Origin: Croceibacterium mercuriale
Lineage (GTDB): Bacteria > Pseudomonadota > Alphaproteobacteria > Sphingomonadales > Sphingomonadaceae
Length of the DNA: 64,000 bases
Reading direction: 5' to 3'
NCBI RefSeq assembly: GCF_000802385.1
Contig: NZ_JTDN01000001.1
Location: forward strand, 937,501 to 1,001,500
The position numbers were made by a program, and so were the translations under genes. A model generated the notes under the pieces. It ran no database searches. It was not told where the DNA came from and was given only the letters and a program-made list of their open reading frames with translations. Every line of letters begins with the position of its first letter. The stretch's first letter is position 1. Shown here in pieces: positions 42,912 to 51,522 of this stretch.

Positions 42912-44195
42912 ATGACCTCTCGCGAACTGACCAGCCTGCGATCCCTTGCTCCGGTCCCGGGCGACGATGCACCCGCAACGCAGCTGAGCGATCGGCTGCA
43001 TCGCCTGTTCTACGGCGCAATCGGCTGGCCGTTCCTCGCGTTCAGCCTGTGGGGCGGGACGCGGGCCAGCAAGCGGCACCTGCTGGCGCGGATCGGCCTG
43101 AAGGAAGATGCGCTGCCGCATCTGGGCAGCTGGAAGGCGGATACGGGATTCCTGCACCGGATCGTGGACGCAGTCGAATTGCTGCGGCCGACCACCGTGG
43201 TGGAGCTGGGCTGCGGTGCATCCAGCCTCGTCACGGCGCGCGCCTTGGAGCTGAACGGCGGCGGGCGACTGGTCAGTTACGACCAGCATGGCGATTTCGT
43301 CGCCGCGACGCAGAGCTGGCTGCAGGAGGAAGGCGTCGCTGCCAGCATCCGCCACGCGCCGTTGCAGCCGGAGGCAAGCGGCGACTGGCCCGGCAGCTGG
43401 TATGCCCTGCACGATGTTCCCGAAAGCATCGATCTGCTGATCATCGACGGTCCGCCCTGGACCGTGCATCCCTTCGTGCGTGGCGCGGCCGACCAGCTGT
43501 TCGGCCGGCTGCGGCCCGGCGGCATGGTGCTGCTGGATGATGCGGCCCGCCCGGGCGAACGCGTCGTAGCGCGGCGCTGGCGACGGCGCTGGCCCGAAAT
43601 CCGGTTCGAACGCGTCGGCGGCAGCACCGCAGGCACGCTGGCCGGTCGCAAGAGCGCGGATGTGATCCCGCTGCCCCGGCGGGAGATCGCCATGGTCGCA
43701 GGCGCCCGGCGCATCGGCTTTGCCGCGGCGCTGCTGCTGGGCGGATGGCTGCTGCATGACGCGGCGGAAAGCGTGGCGCCGGCGGCGCAGGCTGCGACCT
43801 TCGTTGACGATGCAGCCGCGTCCTATCGCGCCAGCCTGGCCCGGCATGCGATGGCCTCGCAACCGGAAAGCACGCAGCTGGACCGGGCCGAACTGGGCCG
43901 CGTCACCGGGCTGAACCTGCCGGTCATCCCGGCCGGCTGGCAGGTGCTGGACGTGCAGGTCTATCCGGCAAAAAGCGGCATGGCCGTCGCCACGGTGCTG
44001 CGGACGGACCAGGCGGAGACGGTGGCGCTGTTCGCGGCCCGTGCGGAAACACCTGCGGAGCAGCTGCCGATGCTCGACCAGCGGGACGCGCAGTCGGTGG
44101 CATATTGGGAGAAAGGCCCGGTCGCCTTCGCGCTGACGGGCGAACTGCCCGCCGCCCGGATCCGCAACCTGTCCGCACGCCTGGCCGGCAGCTGA
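42912..44195 (+). CDS. Methyltransferase fused to an anti-sigma-factor-like membrane/periplasmic domain
   Basis: This is a 427-residue protein of two unrelated parts. Residues about 60-245 are a class I SAM methyltransferase: motif I VVELGCGASS (96-105), acidic VSYDQHGD, and IDLLIIDGPPW. A hydrophobic segment (32-48) precedes it. A single membrane helix lies at about 267-281. Residues 296-424 resemble the periplasmic part of sphingomonad anti-sigma factors: DRAELGRVTGLNLPVIP, GWQVLDVQVYPA, then AYWEKGPVAFALTG. The zinc-binding anti-sigma N-terminus normally found there is missing. AAGGA lies 6 bases before the ATG. No sigma factor gene is adjacent. A methyltransferase replacing the sigma-binding domain would be a new architecture; function is unknown. 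Confidence 0.8.
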   Translation: MTSRELTSLRSLAPVPGDDAPATQLSDRLHRLFYGAIGWPFLAFSLWGGTRASKRHLLARIGLKEDALPHLGSWKADTGFLHRIVDAVELLRPTTVVELGCGASSLVTARALELNGGGRLVSYDQHGDFVAATQSWLQEEGVAASIRHAPLQPEASGDWPGSWYALHDVPESIDLLIIDGPPWTVHPFVRGAADQLFGRLRPGGMVLLDDAARPGERVVARRWRRRWPEIRFERVGGSTAGTLAGRKSADVIPLPRREIAMVAGARRIGFAAALLLGGWLLHDAAESVAPAAQAATFVDDAAASYRASLARHAMASQPESTQLDRAELGRVTGLNLPVIPAGWQVLDVQVYPAKSGMAVATVLRTDQAETVALFAARAETPAEQLPMLDQRDAQSVAYWEKGPVAFALTGELPAARIRNLSARLAGS

Positions 44196-44205
44196 CGTCA
44201 CCGGA

Positions 44206-44233
44206 GCGCCGCCGGAGCATGGCGGGCGCTTTG
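44206..44233 (+). terminator. Weak hairpin terminator after the fusion gene
   Basis: GCGCCGCC pairs with GGCGGGCGC, one G bulged, around a 7-base loop and is followed by TTTG. It lies 11 bases after the stop codon. Confidence 0.45.
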
Positions 44234-44270
44234 TCCGAACGCTCTTCGCAGACAGCAATGTCTCGACTAT

Positions 44271-44284
44271 ATAGCCGTGGCTAA
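44271..44284. promoter_or_regulatory. MntR-like operator at the start of the metal ABC operon
   Basis: ATAGC-CGTG-GCTAA is an inverted repeat with 5-base arms and a 4-base spacer. It resembles the ATAGC/GCTAT boxes reported for the enterobacterial manganese regulator MntR. It touches the AAGGAGG ribosome site of the binding-protein gene, so bound repressor would block the operon. Confidence 0.45.
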
Positions 44285-44295
44285 GGAGGCGGCAC

Positions 44296-45210
44296 GTGCG
44301 AACAGGCGACAGGACAGATCGGCGCGGCGCATTGCGGTTGGGTGCAGGGGCGGTAGCCCTGGGGGCGCTCGCCGGTTGCGGGCAGGCGCAGGATGCCGGC
44401 TTCACGGTGGTCACCACCTTCACCATCATTGCTGACATGGCCCGCAACGTGGCCGGCAATGCCGCAACGGTGTTGTCGATCACCAAGCCAGGGGCCGAGA
44501 TCCACAATTACCAGCCGACCCCCGGCGACATGGTCAGCGCACGCGGCGCCGACCTGATCCTGTGGAACGGGCTGGGGCTGGAACAATGGTTCGAACGGTT
44601 CCTGGACAATATGGGCGATGTACCCTCCGCCGTGGTGTCGGACGGCGTGACGCCGATCGGCGTCGGCTCCGGGCCCTACAGCGGACGGCCCAATCCGCAT
44701 GCCTGGATGTCGCCAACAGCCGCGCAGGTCTATGTCGGCAATATCGCCGCCGCGCTTGCCCGGCATGATCCGGTCAATGCCGCCACCTATGCCGCCAATG
44801 CGACCGCCTACAAGCAGCAGATCGAGCAGACGATCGCCCCGATCCGCGAGCGGCTGTCCGCGATCCCGCCGCAACGGCGCTGGCTGGTCAGCAGCGAGGG
44901 CGCATTCAGCTATCTGGCGCGCGATTTCGGCCTGCGGGAGCTGTATCTGTGGCCGATCAACGCCGACCAGCAGGGCACGCCGCAGCAGGTGCGCAGCGTG
45001 ATCGATCAGGTGCGCCAGCACCGCATCCCGGCCGTGTTCAGCGAGAGCACGATCTCGCCAGATCCGGCGCAGCAGGTCGCGCGGGAGACCGGCGCCCGCT
45101 ATGGCGGGGTGCTGTTCGTCGACTCCCTGAGCGAAGCGGATGGCCCGGTGCCGACCTATCTGGAACTGCTGCGCATCACGACGGGCCGCATCGCGGAGGG
45201 CCTGGCCTGA
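44296..45210 (+). CDS. Mn/Fe ABC transporter substrate-binding lipoprotein
   Basis: This 304-residue cluster-A-I binding protein captures divalent metal for the ABC permease. The N-terminus carries Arg-Arg and a lipobox ALAGC (Cys28). The four metal ligands align with PsaA/SitA: His70 (EIHNYQP), His135 (NPHAWMSP), Glu201 (SSEGAFSYL) and Asp276 (FVDSLS). Glu at the third site, instead of His, favours manganese or iron over zinc. The GTG at 44296 has the perfect ribosome site AAGGAGG. It is the first gene of a four-gene operon and may be controlled by the MntR-like box just upstream. Confidence 0.92.
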   Translation: MRTGDRTDRRGALRLGAGAVALGALAGCGQAQDAGFTVVTTFTIIADMARNVAGNAATVLSITKPGAEIHNYQPTPGDMVSARGADLILWNGLGLEQWFERFLDNMGDVPSAVVSDGVTPIGVGSGPYSGRPNPHAWMSPTAAQVYVGNIAAALARHDPVNAATYAANATAYKQQIEQTIAPIRERLSAIPPQRRWLVSSEGAFSYLARDFGLRELYLWPINADQQGTPQQVRSVIDQVRQHRIPAVFSESTISPDPAQQVARETGARYGGVLFVDSLSEADGPVPTYLELLRITTGRIAEGLA

Positions 45211-46046
45211 TGGACGGAGCGGAGGGCGGTTCCGGCCTGGACATCCGCCATGCCACGGTCACCTACCGCAACGGCCACACGGCGTTGTCCGACGCATCCT
45301 TCTCCATTCCCACCGGCACCATCGCCGCGTTGGTCGGCATCAATGGCAGCGGCAAGTCGACCCTGTTCAAGGCGATCATGGGCTTCGTGCCGGTGCGCGG
45401 CGGCTCCGTGTCCGTGCTAGGCCGGCCCGTGCGGCAGGCTTTGCGCGAGCAGCTGGTCGCCTATGTGCCGCAGAGCGAGGACGTCGACTGGAACTTCCCC
45501 GTGCTGGTGCGCGATGTGGCGATGATGGGGCGCTATGGCCGCATGGGGTTCCTGCGCCGGCCCCGCGCCACCGATCGGGCGGCGGTGGCGGACGCGCTGG
45601 AACGGGTCGGCATGACCGCCTTTGCCGACCGGCAGATCGGTGAACTGTCCGGCGGCCAGAAGAAGCGCGTGTTCCTGGCCCGCGCGCTGGCGCAGAACGG
45701 GCGCGTCATCCTGCTGGACGAGCCGTTCACCGGGGTCGACGTGACCACGGAAGAGTCCATCATCGCCCTGCTGCGCACCTTGCGGGACGAGGGGCGGGTG
45801 ATGCTGGTGTCCACCCACAATCTCGGCAGCGTGCCGCTGTTCTGCGACCGCACGGTGCTGCTGGACCGGACGGTGCTGGCCGCCGGGCCGACGGCGGAGG
45901 TGTTCACCGAAGCCAATCTGCGCCGCGCCTTCGGCGGCGGGCTGCGCAGCCACGCGCTGCCGACCGAGGCGGGGCAGGGCACCACGACCCTGCTGTTCGA
46001 CGACGAGCATCCGTTCATTCTCCACGACCGGAACGGCGACGCATGA
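45210..46046 (+). CDS. Metal ABC transporter ATP-binding protein
   Basis: This 278-residue ATPase powers the Mn/Fe importer. Walker A is GINGSGKST (residues 43-51), the signature is ELSGGQKKRVFLARAL and Walker B is VILLDEPFTGVD. The Q-loop YVPQSEDVDWNFPV resembles that of SitB/YfeB. Its ATG overlaps the binding-protein stop (TGATG) and its stop overlaps the first permease gene (ATGA). Confidence 0.93.
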   Translation: MDGAEGGSGLDIRHATVTYRNGHTALSDASFSIPTGTIAALVGINGSGKSTLFKAIMGFVPVRGGSVSVLGRPVRQALREQLVAYVPQSEDVDWNFPVLVRDVAMMGRYGRMGFLRRPRATDRAAVADALERVGMTAFADRQIGELSGGQKKRVFLARALAQNGRVILLDEPFTGVDVTTEESIIALLRTLRDEGRVMLVSTHNLGSVPLFCDRTVLLDRTVLAAGPTAEVFTEANLRRAFGGGLRSHALPTEAGQGTTTLLFDDEHPFILHDRNGDA

Positions 46047-46915
46047 ACCTGGGCGCGCTGCTGGGCGAGCCGTTCGGCTATGGCTACATGGTCAACGCCA
46101 TCTGGGTCAGCGCCCTGGTTGGCGCGGTCTGCGCCTTCCTGTCGGCCTATCTGATGCTGAAGGGCTGGTCGCTGATCGGCGATGCGCTGTCGCACTCGAT
46201 CGTGCCGGGGGTGGCGGGCGCCTACATGCTGGGCCTGCCGTTCGCCTTCGGTGCATTCCTGTCCGGCGGACTGGCGGCGGCGGCCATGCTGGTGCTGAAC
46301 CGGCGTACCCGGCTGCGCGAAGATGCGATCATCGGGCTGATCTTCACCTCCTTCTTCGGTCTGGGCCTGTTCATGGTGTCGATCTCGCCCACGTCCGTGA
46401 ACGTGCAGACCATCGTGCTGGGCAACATCCTGGCGGTAACCGCCGCCGACACGCTGCAGCTGGCGATCATCGCTGGCGTGTCGCTGGCCATCCTGCTGGC
46501 CAAGTGGAAGGACCTGATGCTCGCCTTCTTCGACGAGAACCATGCCCGTGCGGTGGGGTTGAACCCTGCCGCGCTGAAGATCCTGTTCTTTGCCCTGCTG
46601 GCTGCCTGCACCGTGGCGGCGCTGCAGACCGTCGGCGCACTGCTGGTGATCGCGCTGGTGGTGACGCCAGGGGCTACTGCCTACCTGCTGTCGGACAACT
46701 TCCCGCGCCTGATCGCCATCAGCACCGCGATCGGCACCTGCACCAGCGCTGCCGGCGCCTATCTCAGCTATTTCCTGGATGGCGCCACCGGCGGGGTCAT
46801 CGTGCTGTTGCAGACCGCGGTGTTCCTCCTGGCATTCGTGTTCGCGCCCAAGCACGGTGTGCTGGCGGCGCGGCGACGGGCGCGACCGGTCGTCACGGCG
46901 GCGGCGGAGCGGTGA
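46043..46915 (+). CDS. Metal ABC transporter permease 1
   Basis: This 290-residue inner-membrane protein has about eight hydrophobic segments of the ABC-3 family (YLMLKGWSLIGDALSHSIVPG is the hallmark region near residue 40). It forms the channel together with the second permease. The start overlaps the ATPase stop and the stop overlaps the next gene. It resembles SitC. Confidence 0.92.
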   Translation: MNLGALLGEPFGYGYMVNAIWVSALVGAVCAFLSAYLMLKGWSLIGDALSHSIVPGVAGAYMLGLPFAFGAFLSGGLAAAAMLVLNRRTRLREDAIIGLIFTSFFGLGLFMVSISPTSVNVQTIVLGNILAVTAADTLQLAIIAGVSLAILLAKWKDLMLAFFDENHARAVGLNPAALKILFFALLAACTVAALQTVGALLVIALVVTPGATAYLLSDNFPRLIAISTAIGTCTSAAGAYLSYFLDGATGGVIVLLQTAVFLLAFVFAPKHGVLAARRRARPVVTAAAER

Positions 46916-47757
46916 TGGACCTGCTCGCCCCCTTCGCCTTCCCTTTCATGCAGCAGGCCTTCCTGGTCGGGGCGCTGATCGCGATCCCGGCGGCGCTGCT
47001 ATCCTGCTTCGTGGTGCTGAAGGGCTGGTCGCTGATGGGGGATGCGGTCAGCCATGCCGTGCTGCCGGGCATTGTGCTGGCCTATGTCGCCGGCCTGCCG
47101 CTGCTCCTCGGCGCCTTCGTGGCGGGCCTGGGCTGCGCGCTGGCCACCGGCGTGCTGAAGGATCATTGCCGGGTGAAGGAGGACACGCTGCTGGGCGTCG
47201 TCTTCTCCGGCATGTTCGCGCTGGGCATCGTGCTGTTCACCAAGGTGCCGACGAACGTCCACCTGGACCATATCCTGTTCGGCGACATGCTGGGGGTGAG
47301 TGGCAGCGAGATCGTGGAGACGGCGATCATTGCGCTGATTGCCGGCACCCTGCTGCTGCTGAAATGGCGCGACCTGCTGCTGCATGCCTTCGACCCGCAG
47401 CAGGCGCGTGCGATCGGCCTGCCTGTGCGGGTGCTGCATTATGGATTGCTGTGCGTGCTGACGCTGGTGGTGATCGGCGCACTGCGCGCGACGGGCATCA
47501 TCCTGGCCGTTGCGTTGCTGATCGCACCGGGGGCTATCGCCTTCCTGCTGACCAATCGCTTTCAACGGATGCTGGCGGTGTCGGTCGGTGTTGCGGTCGG
47601 TGCCAGCCTGCTCGGCGTCTATCTCAGCTTCTTCCTGGACAGCGCGCCGGCACCGACGATCGTGCTGATCCTGACGCTGATCTTCATCGCCGCCCTGTTC
47701 CGGTCCGGCCCAGTGCCGACGACGCACACACACGAAGGCGCAACGCCCGGACGATGA
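46915..47757 (+). CDS. Metal ABC transporter permease 2
   Basis: This second ABC-3 permease of 280 residues, similar to SitD, has the same hallmark VVLKGWSLMGDAVSHAVLPG. A run of eight or so membrane helices ends with a His-containing tail (TTHTHEG). Sequence similarity to the preceding permease shows they arose by duplication. Two different permeases fit a heterodimeric Sit/Yfe-type importer. The stop is convergent with the DUF1266 gene, 14 bases away. Confidence 0.92.
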   Translation: MDLLAPFAFPFMQQAFLVGALIAIPAALLSCFVVLKGWSLMGDAVSHAVLPGIVLAYVAGLPLLLGAFVAGLGCALATGVLKDHCRVKEDTLLGVVFSGMFALGIVLFTKVPTNVHLDHILFGDMLGVSGSEIVETAIIALIAGTLLLLKWRDLLLHAFDPQQARAIGLPVRVLHYGLLCVLTLVVIGALRATGIILAVALLIAPGAIAFLLTNRFQRMLAVSVGVAVGASLLGVYLSFFLDSAPAPTIVLILTLIFIAALFRSGPVPTTHTHEGATPGR

Positions 47758-47771
47758 TGACGACAGCCCGG

Positions 47772-48536
47772 TCAGCCACCATCCTGCTCGAGCGTCCAGT
47801 ACGGAGTATCGCCGTCGAACTGGCGGACGGCCCGCGGGGTGGTCAGCTCCGGTCGTGACCAGGCCAGGCGGACCCAGGGGCTTGCCGCATCGGTGCGCAG
47901 GCCGGCAATGACGCTGTCGAAGATGTCCGTCGATCCGTCGCCCGCCCACATGTTGCGGGCCAGGACGAAGTCGGCCGCGTATTCGGACCAGGAGGGATAG
48001 GTGCGCTGCACGTCGCGCCCGACATCCAGCATGTAGGCCCAGGCTTCATCCTCGGAGAGCCAGCCGAGCATCAGGCCGGCGCGCGCCAGCATGATCCCGC
48101 GTGCCGCATCGAATGCCAGCAGCGAGGACGAGCGGATATCACCGACATTCGCCTGCACGGCATCCAGCCGCCACAGCGCGGTTCTTGCATCCTCCGCCGC
48201 CTCGCCGCCTTCGCGAAGGGCGGATCGATACTCCTCCCGCCGGGCCGCGACCGCCGGCCGCCAGAGCATGCAATAATAGCGGACGAGCCGCACATGATCC
48301 TTCCGGTGCCCGTCATTCCCGAGGTCGGTCATCCGCCCGACCAGTTCGGCCCGGTTCGTCGCTCCCCAGCTGTCGGCAAGGATATGCGCGTTCAGCCCGT
48401 CCTCCGGTTCGCCGGTCGGGGCATCGGCATGGAAGCCCTGCGCGACATGGTACATCGCGCCCAGCGCGTAGGCCCAGGCGCGCGTCTCGTCGGCGATCGG
48501 GTGATCGGACAGGATGATGGCGGGAGCGACGGTCAT
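47772..48536 (-). CDS. DUF1266 protein, last gene of the HscC operon
   Basis: This 254-residue protein has the DUF1266 features: an N-terminal stretch with WAYALGAMYHV, many Trp residues and the repeated SW-type motif SWSEYAADFVLARNMW. E. coli YbeU and YbeR are DUF1266 proteins encoded beside HscC and its J partners, and the same association is seen here. No catalytic residues are known for the family. The ATG at 48536 overlaps the J-like gene stop (ATGA); a long upstream extension is spurious. Confidence 0.85.
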   Translation of the reverse strand: MTVAPAIILSDHPIADETRAWAYALGAMYHVAQGFHADAPTGEPEDGLNAHILADSWGATNRAELVGRMTDLGNDGHRKDHVRLVRYYCMLWRPAVAARREEYRSALREGGEAAEDARTALWRLDAVQANVGDIRSSSLLAFDAARGIMLARAGLMLGWLSEDEAWAYMLDVGRDVQRTYPSWSEYAADFVLARNMWAGDGSTDIFDSVIAGLRTDAASPWVRLAWSRPELTTPRAVRQFDGDTPYWTLEQDGG

Positions 48537-49804
48537 GGCGCTGCTTTCGTCAGGGAATAACGACGGATCTCGGACCATGCGCCGTCGCGGGTCTGGACGC
48601 GCATGGTCATGTAGGTCAGCGATGGCGGTGCGACGAAGCCCAGCTGCATCGGCATGGTCGGCACCGGCATGGCCGTGGTCGGCTGCGGGGTTTCCGCGCC
48701 GATGCGGATCTCCGCCAGGCCGTTGCGCAACGTGACCATGGGCGACCAGTCCACATAGATGCCGTCCGGCTCCTGCCGCGTCACCAGCCATGGTGTGGCG
48801 GGATCCTTGATGGCGCGGATCGCATCGGCCTCGGCCGGGGCATCGTCCGTCGTGGTGGCGGCATCGGGTGCGGAACGGAAGTGATCGATCCCCATCTTGA
48901 TCGCACCCATGGCGATGATCGCCACAATGATCACCAGCAGCGTCAGCTTGCGATTGGCCGGCGGCATCCCTGTATCTGCCGGCATGGCGCGCGCCGGCGC
49001 GGCGACCCTGGACGGGGCGACTGCCAAGGGCGGGGTGGCTGTCGCGGCGATCGCATCCCCAAGCAGGGGCGGGCCTTCGACCGCCTCGCGCAGAACCGCA
49101 AGCGCCTCCCCGTCGAAGCGGGGCAGCAGATATCCGCCATGCTCCAGCAGTTCGTCGAACAGCGTGCGGACCCGCTGCCGTTCCTCTTCCGACAGCGCCC
49201 GGTCCGACAATGCGGACAACACCTCGCGGCCGTTCAGCAGCAGCAGTTGCTCGACCCGGCCGGTGGCATCGCTGCCCGTGACCCGCAACCGGCGGAACCA
49301 GTCCTCGGCGGCGATCCGGTCCAGCAGCGCGGCGTGGCGCTCGGGATCGCTCCTGGCGGCATGACCGCCCATGTCGCGCCAGTCGAACCGGTCCGCGAGA
49401 TGCCGGAACAAGCCGGGCGCGAGCGGCTCCGAGAAAGCCACGACGTGGAGCACGGCATCTTCCAGCGCGACCAGTGTCGCCGATCCCGGAGGATGCCGCG
49501 CGATCGTCGCATCGATCAGCGTGATCGCCCCGGCCGCATCGCCCGCGGCGCGGTGCGCCGCCAGTTCGTCCAGAAACGCGATCACCTCCGCGGATGGGGC
49601 ACCGTCGCCTGCCTCGTCGCCGTCCGTTTCCAGTGACGCCAGCACCGCCTCGTAGGCCTGGCGCAAGGTCTGGAAGCCTTCGGGATCCTTGTCCGGCCCC
49701 ATGTCGCGCAGCCGGGTCCGGTATGCCGCGCGCACCGCGTCACGGTCGCCGGTCGGCGCCAGGCCCAGCACGGTCCAGTCGGTCGGGGAAGGTGCCTGCA
49801 TCAT
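48533..49804 (-). CDS. J-domain-like membrane-anchored protein without HPD histidine
   Basis: This 423-residue protein has an N-terminal J-domain-like segment (about 8-55: DWTVLGLAPTGDRDAVRAAY ... DPEGFQTLRQAYEAVL). The usual HPD tripeptide reads GPD (Gly36), so stimulation of an Hsp70 ATPase would be weakened. One membrane helix lies at about 284-305 (KLTLLVIIVAIIAMGAI), followed by a C-terminal domain. It resembles DjlB/DjlC, the partners of HscC in E. coli. Both ends overlap neighbours: its start overlaps hscC and its stop the DUF1266 gene. Confidence 0.8.
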   Translation of the reverse strand: MMQAPSPTDWTVLGLAPTGDRDAVRAAYRTRLRDMGPDKDPEGFQTLRQAYEAVLASLETDGDEAGDGAPSAEVIAFLDELAAHRAAGDAAGAITLIDATIARHPPGSATLVALEDAVLHVVAFSEPLAPGLFRHLADRFDWRDMGGHAARSDPERHAALLDRIAAEDWFRRLRVTGSDATGRVEQLLLLNGREVLSALSDRALSEEERQRVRTLFDELLEHGGYLLPRFDGEALAVLREAVEGPPLLGDAIAATATPPLAVAPSRVAAPARAMPADTGMPPANRKLTLLVIIVAIIAMGAIKMGIDHFRSAPDAATTTDDAPAEADAIRAIKDPATPWLVTRQEPDGIYVDWSPMVTLRNGLAEIRIGAETPQPTTAMPVPTMPMQLGFVAPPSLTYMTMRVQTRDGAWSEIRRYSLTKAAP

Positions 49805-51522
49805 TGTTCCGATCCGGATTTCGCGTGCGACAGGGCGTGCCGCAGATGATCGGCGGCTTCCTCAATGCCCGCCGGATCCTGCGCCGACAAGGCTGCTTCG
49901 AACATGCCGATCGCCGCGCCGAGCATTTCGCGCTCCATGCCCAGCACTTCCTCGAACATGCGTTCGGCCCGCGCCAGCAGCAGCCGGTTGGCGGCCGCCT
50001 CGCGCGGGGCAGTCTTGATCCCGGCAAGCGCCTGCAACCTTTCCTCCGCCTCCTCCATCGTGGGCGCGTCGGGTCCGTGGCGGATGACGATCCGTTCGCT
50101 GGCACCCGTCGCCTGGGCGACGGCGGCAACTTCCAGGATGCCGTTCACATCATAGGTGAAGCGGACCTCGATCGGCTGTTCGCCGGCGCGGCGTGGCGAC
50201 AGTGCAAGATCGAACTCGCCGAGCAGGATGTTGTCGCTCACCAGCCGCGCCTCGCCCTGGAAGATGCGGACGCCGACCTGCTTCTGGAAATCGCGTGCGG
50301 GCGACACATCGCGGGTGCGACTGACCGGCACCACGCTGTTGCGCTCGATGACGGACAGCATCCGGCCGGTCGCACGCCCGGTGGGGGTCGGCTCCGACAC
50401 CTCGATGCCCAGCGTGTATGGCGCAACATCCGTCAGCACGACGTCGGCCAGCGCGGCAGAGCGCATCTTCAGGCCCGCCTGCACCGCCGCGCCGCGGGCG
50501 ACCACCTCGTCCGGGTCGATCGATTGCAGGGGCAGCCGCCCGAACAGCCGCGCCACCTCCCGCCGGACAACCGGCATCCGCGTCGCGCCGCCTGCCAGCA
50601 CCACTTGCGACAGCGTCTCCGGACGGATCCTGCTGTCGGCCAGTGCGCGGGCGATCGGCCGCCGCAGCCGCTCCAGCAGCGGCTCGCACAGTCCCGCAAA
50701 CACGTCTTCGCGCAGGGACGCCCCCGCCATGGCACCACTGGGCAGGGTAACAGTCATCCTTGCTTCCCGACCTGCGGACAGCGTGCGCCGCGCCGCTTCG
50801 GCCGCCCGGCGCAGGCGTGCGGCCAGCCGCTGCCCGTCCGGCTGGGGGGAGAACGGATCAGGCGCCGTGATACCGGCAGCGTCCACGAACCAGGCGACGA
50901 CGGCGTCGTCGAAATCCTCGCCACCCAGGAAGTTGTCGCCGGCGGTGGCGCGAACCTCGACGATCCCGTCCTCCATCTCCAGCACGGAGACATCGAACGT
51001 GCCGCCACCCAGATCGAACACCAGCACCGGACCGTCGCGCCCGGCATCACGGTCGGCCAGCCCGTAGGCTAGGGCAGCAGCGGTCGGTTCGTTGAGCACG
51101 CGTTCGACCCGCAGCCCGGCCAGCTCGCCTGCGCGACGGGTGGCGCGGCGCTGGGCATCGCTGAAATAGGCAGGGACCGTGATCACGGCTTCCTCGACCA
51201 TATGCCCGAGCAGTGCCGCAGCATCGGCGCACAATGCGCGGATGACGAAGGATGACAGCTCTTCCGCCAGGAAGCTGCGCGTGCCGAGCGGGATCCGCCG
51301 GGACGTACCCATGTAGCGCTTGAACGCGGCGGCGGTCAGGTCGGGATGGCTCGCCAGCCGTTCGCGCGCGGCGGCGCCGACGATCACCTCGCCCGTACGA
51401 TCAAGGCTGACGACCGATGGCGTGAGGAGGTGACCGAGCGGGTTGGGAACCAGTGCGGCCCCGTCTTCGTGCCATAGCCCGATCAGGGAATTGGTGGTTC
51501 CCAGGTCGATGCCGACGATCAT
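49801..51522 (-). CDS. hscC: Hsp70-type chaperone HscC
   Basis: This 573-residue Hsp70 is shorter than DnaK. The ATPase domain has VGIDLGTTNS (residues 3-12), VPAYFSDAQRRATRRAG, NEPTAAALAYGL, VFDLGGGTFDVS and GGATRMP. The substrate-binding part begins VAPYTLGIEVS. Its length fits HscC, a specialised Hsp70 in E. coli. It uses J partners encoded in the same cluster. It overlaps the upstream DUF1266 gene and the downstream J-like gene by 4 bases each. Confidence 0.92.
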   Translation of the reverse strand: MIVGIDLGTTNSLIGLWHEDGAALVPNPLGHLLTPSVVSLDRTGEVIVGAAARERLASHPDLTAAAFKRYMGTSRRIPLGTRSFLAEELSSFVIRALCADAAALLGHMVEEAVITVPAYFSDAQRRATRRAGELAGLRVERVLNEPTAAALAYGLADRDAGRDGPVLVFDLGGGTFDVSVLEMEDGIVEVRATAGDNFLGGEDFDDAVVAWFVDAAGITAPDPFSPQPDGQRLAARLRRAAEAARRTLSAGREARMTVTLPSGAMAGASLREDVFAGLCEPLLERLRRPIARALADSRIRPETLSQVVLAGGATRMPVVRREVARLFGRLPLQSIDPDEVVARGAAVQAGLKMRSAALADVVLTDVAPYTLGIEVSEPTPTGRATGRMLSVIERNSVVPVSRTRDVSPARDFQKQVGVRIFQGEARLVSDNILLGEFDLALSPRRAGEQPIEVRFTYDVNGILEVAAVAQATGASERIVIRHGPDAPTMEEAEERLQALAGIKTAPREAAANRLLLARAERMFEEVLGMEREMLGAAIGMFEAALSAQDPAGIEEAADHLRHALSHAKSGSEQ

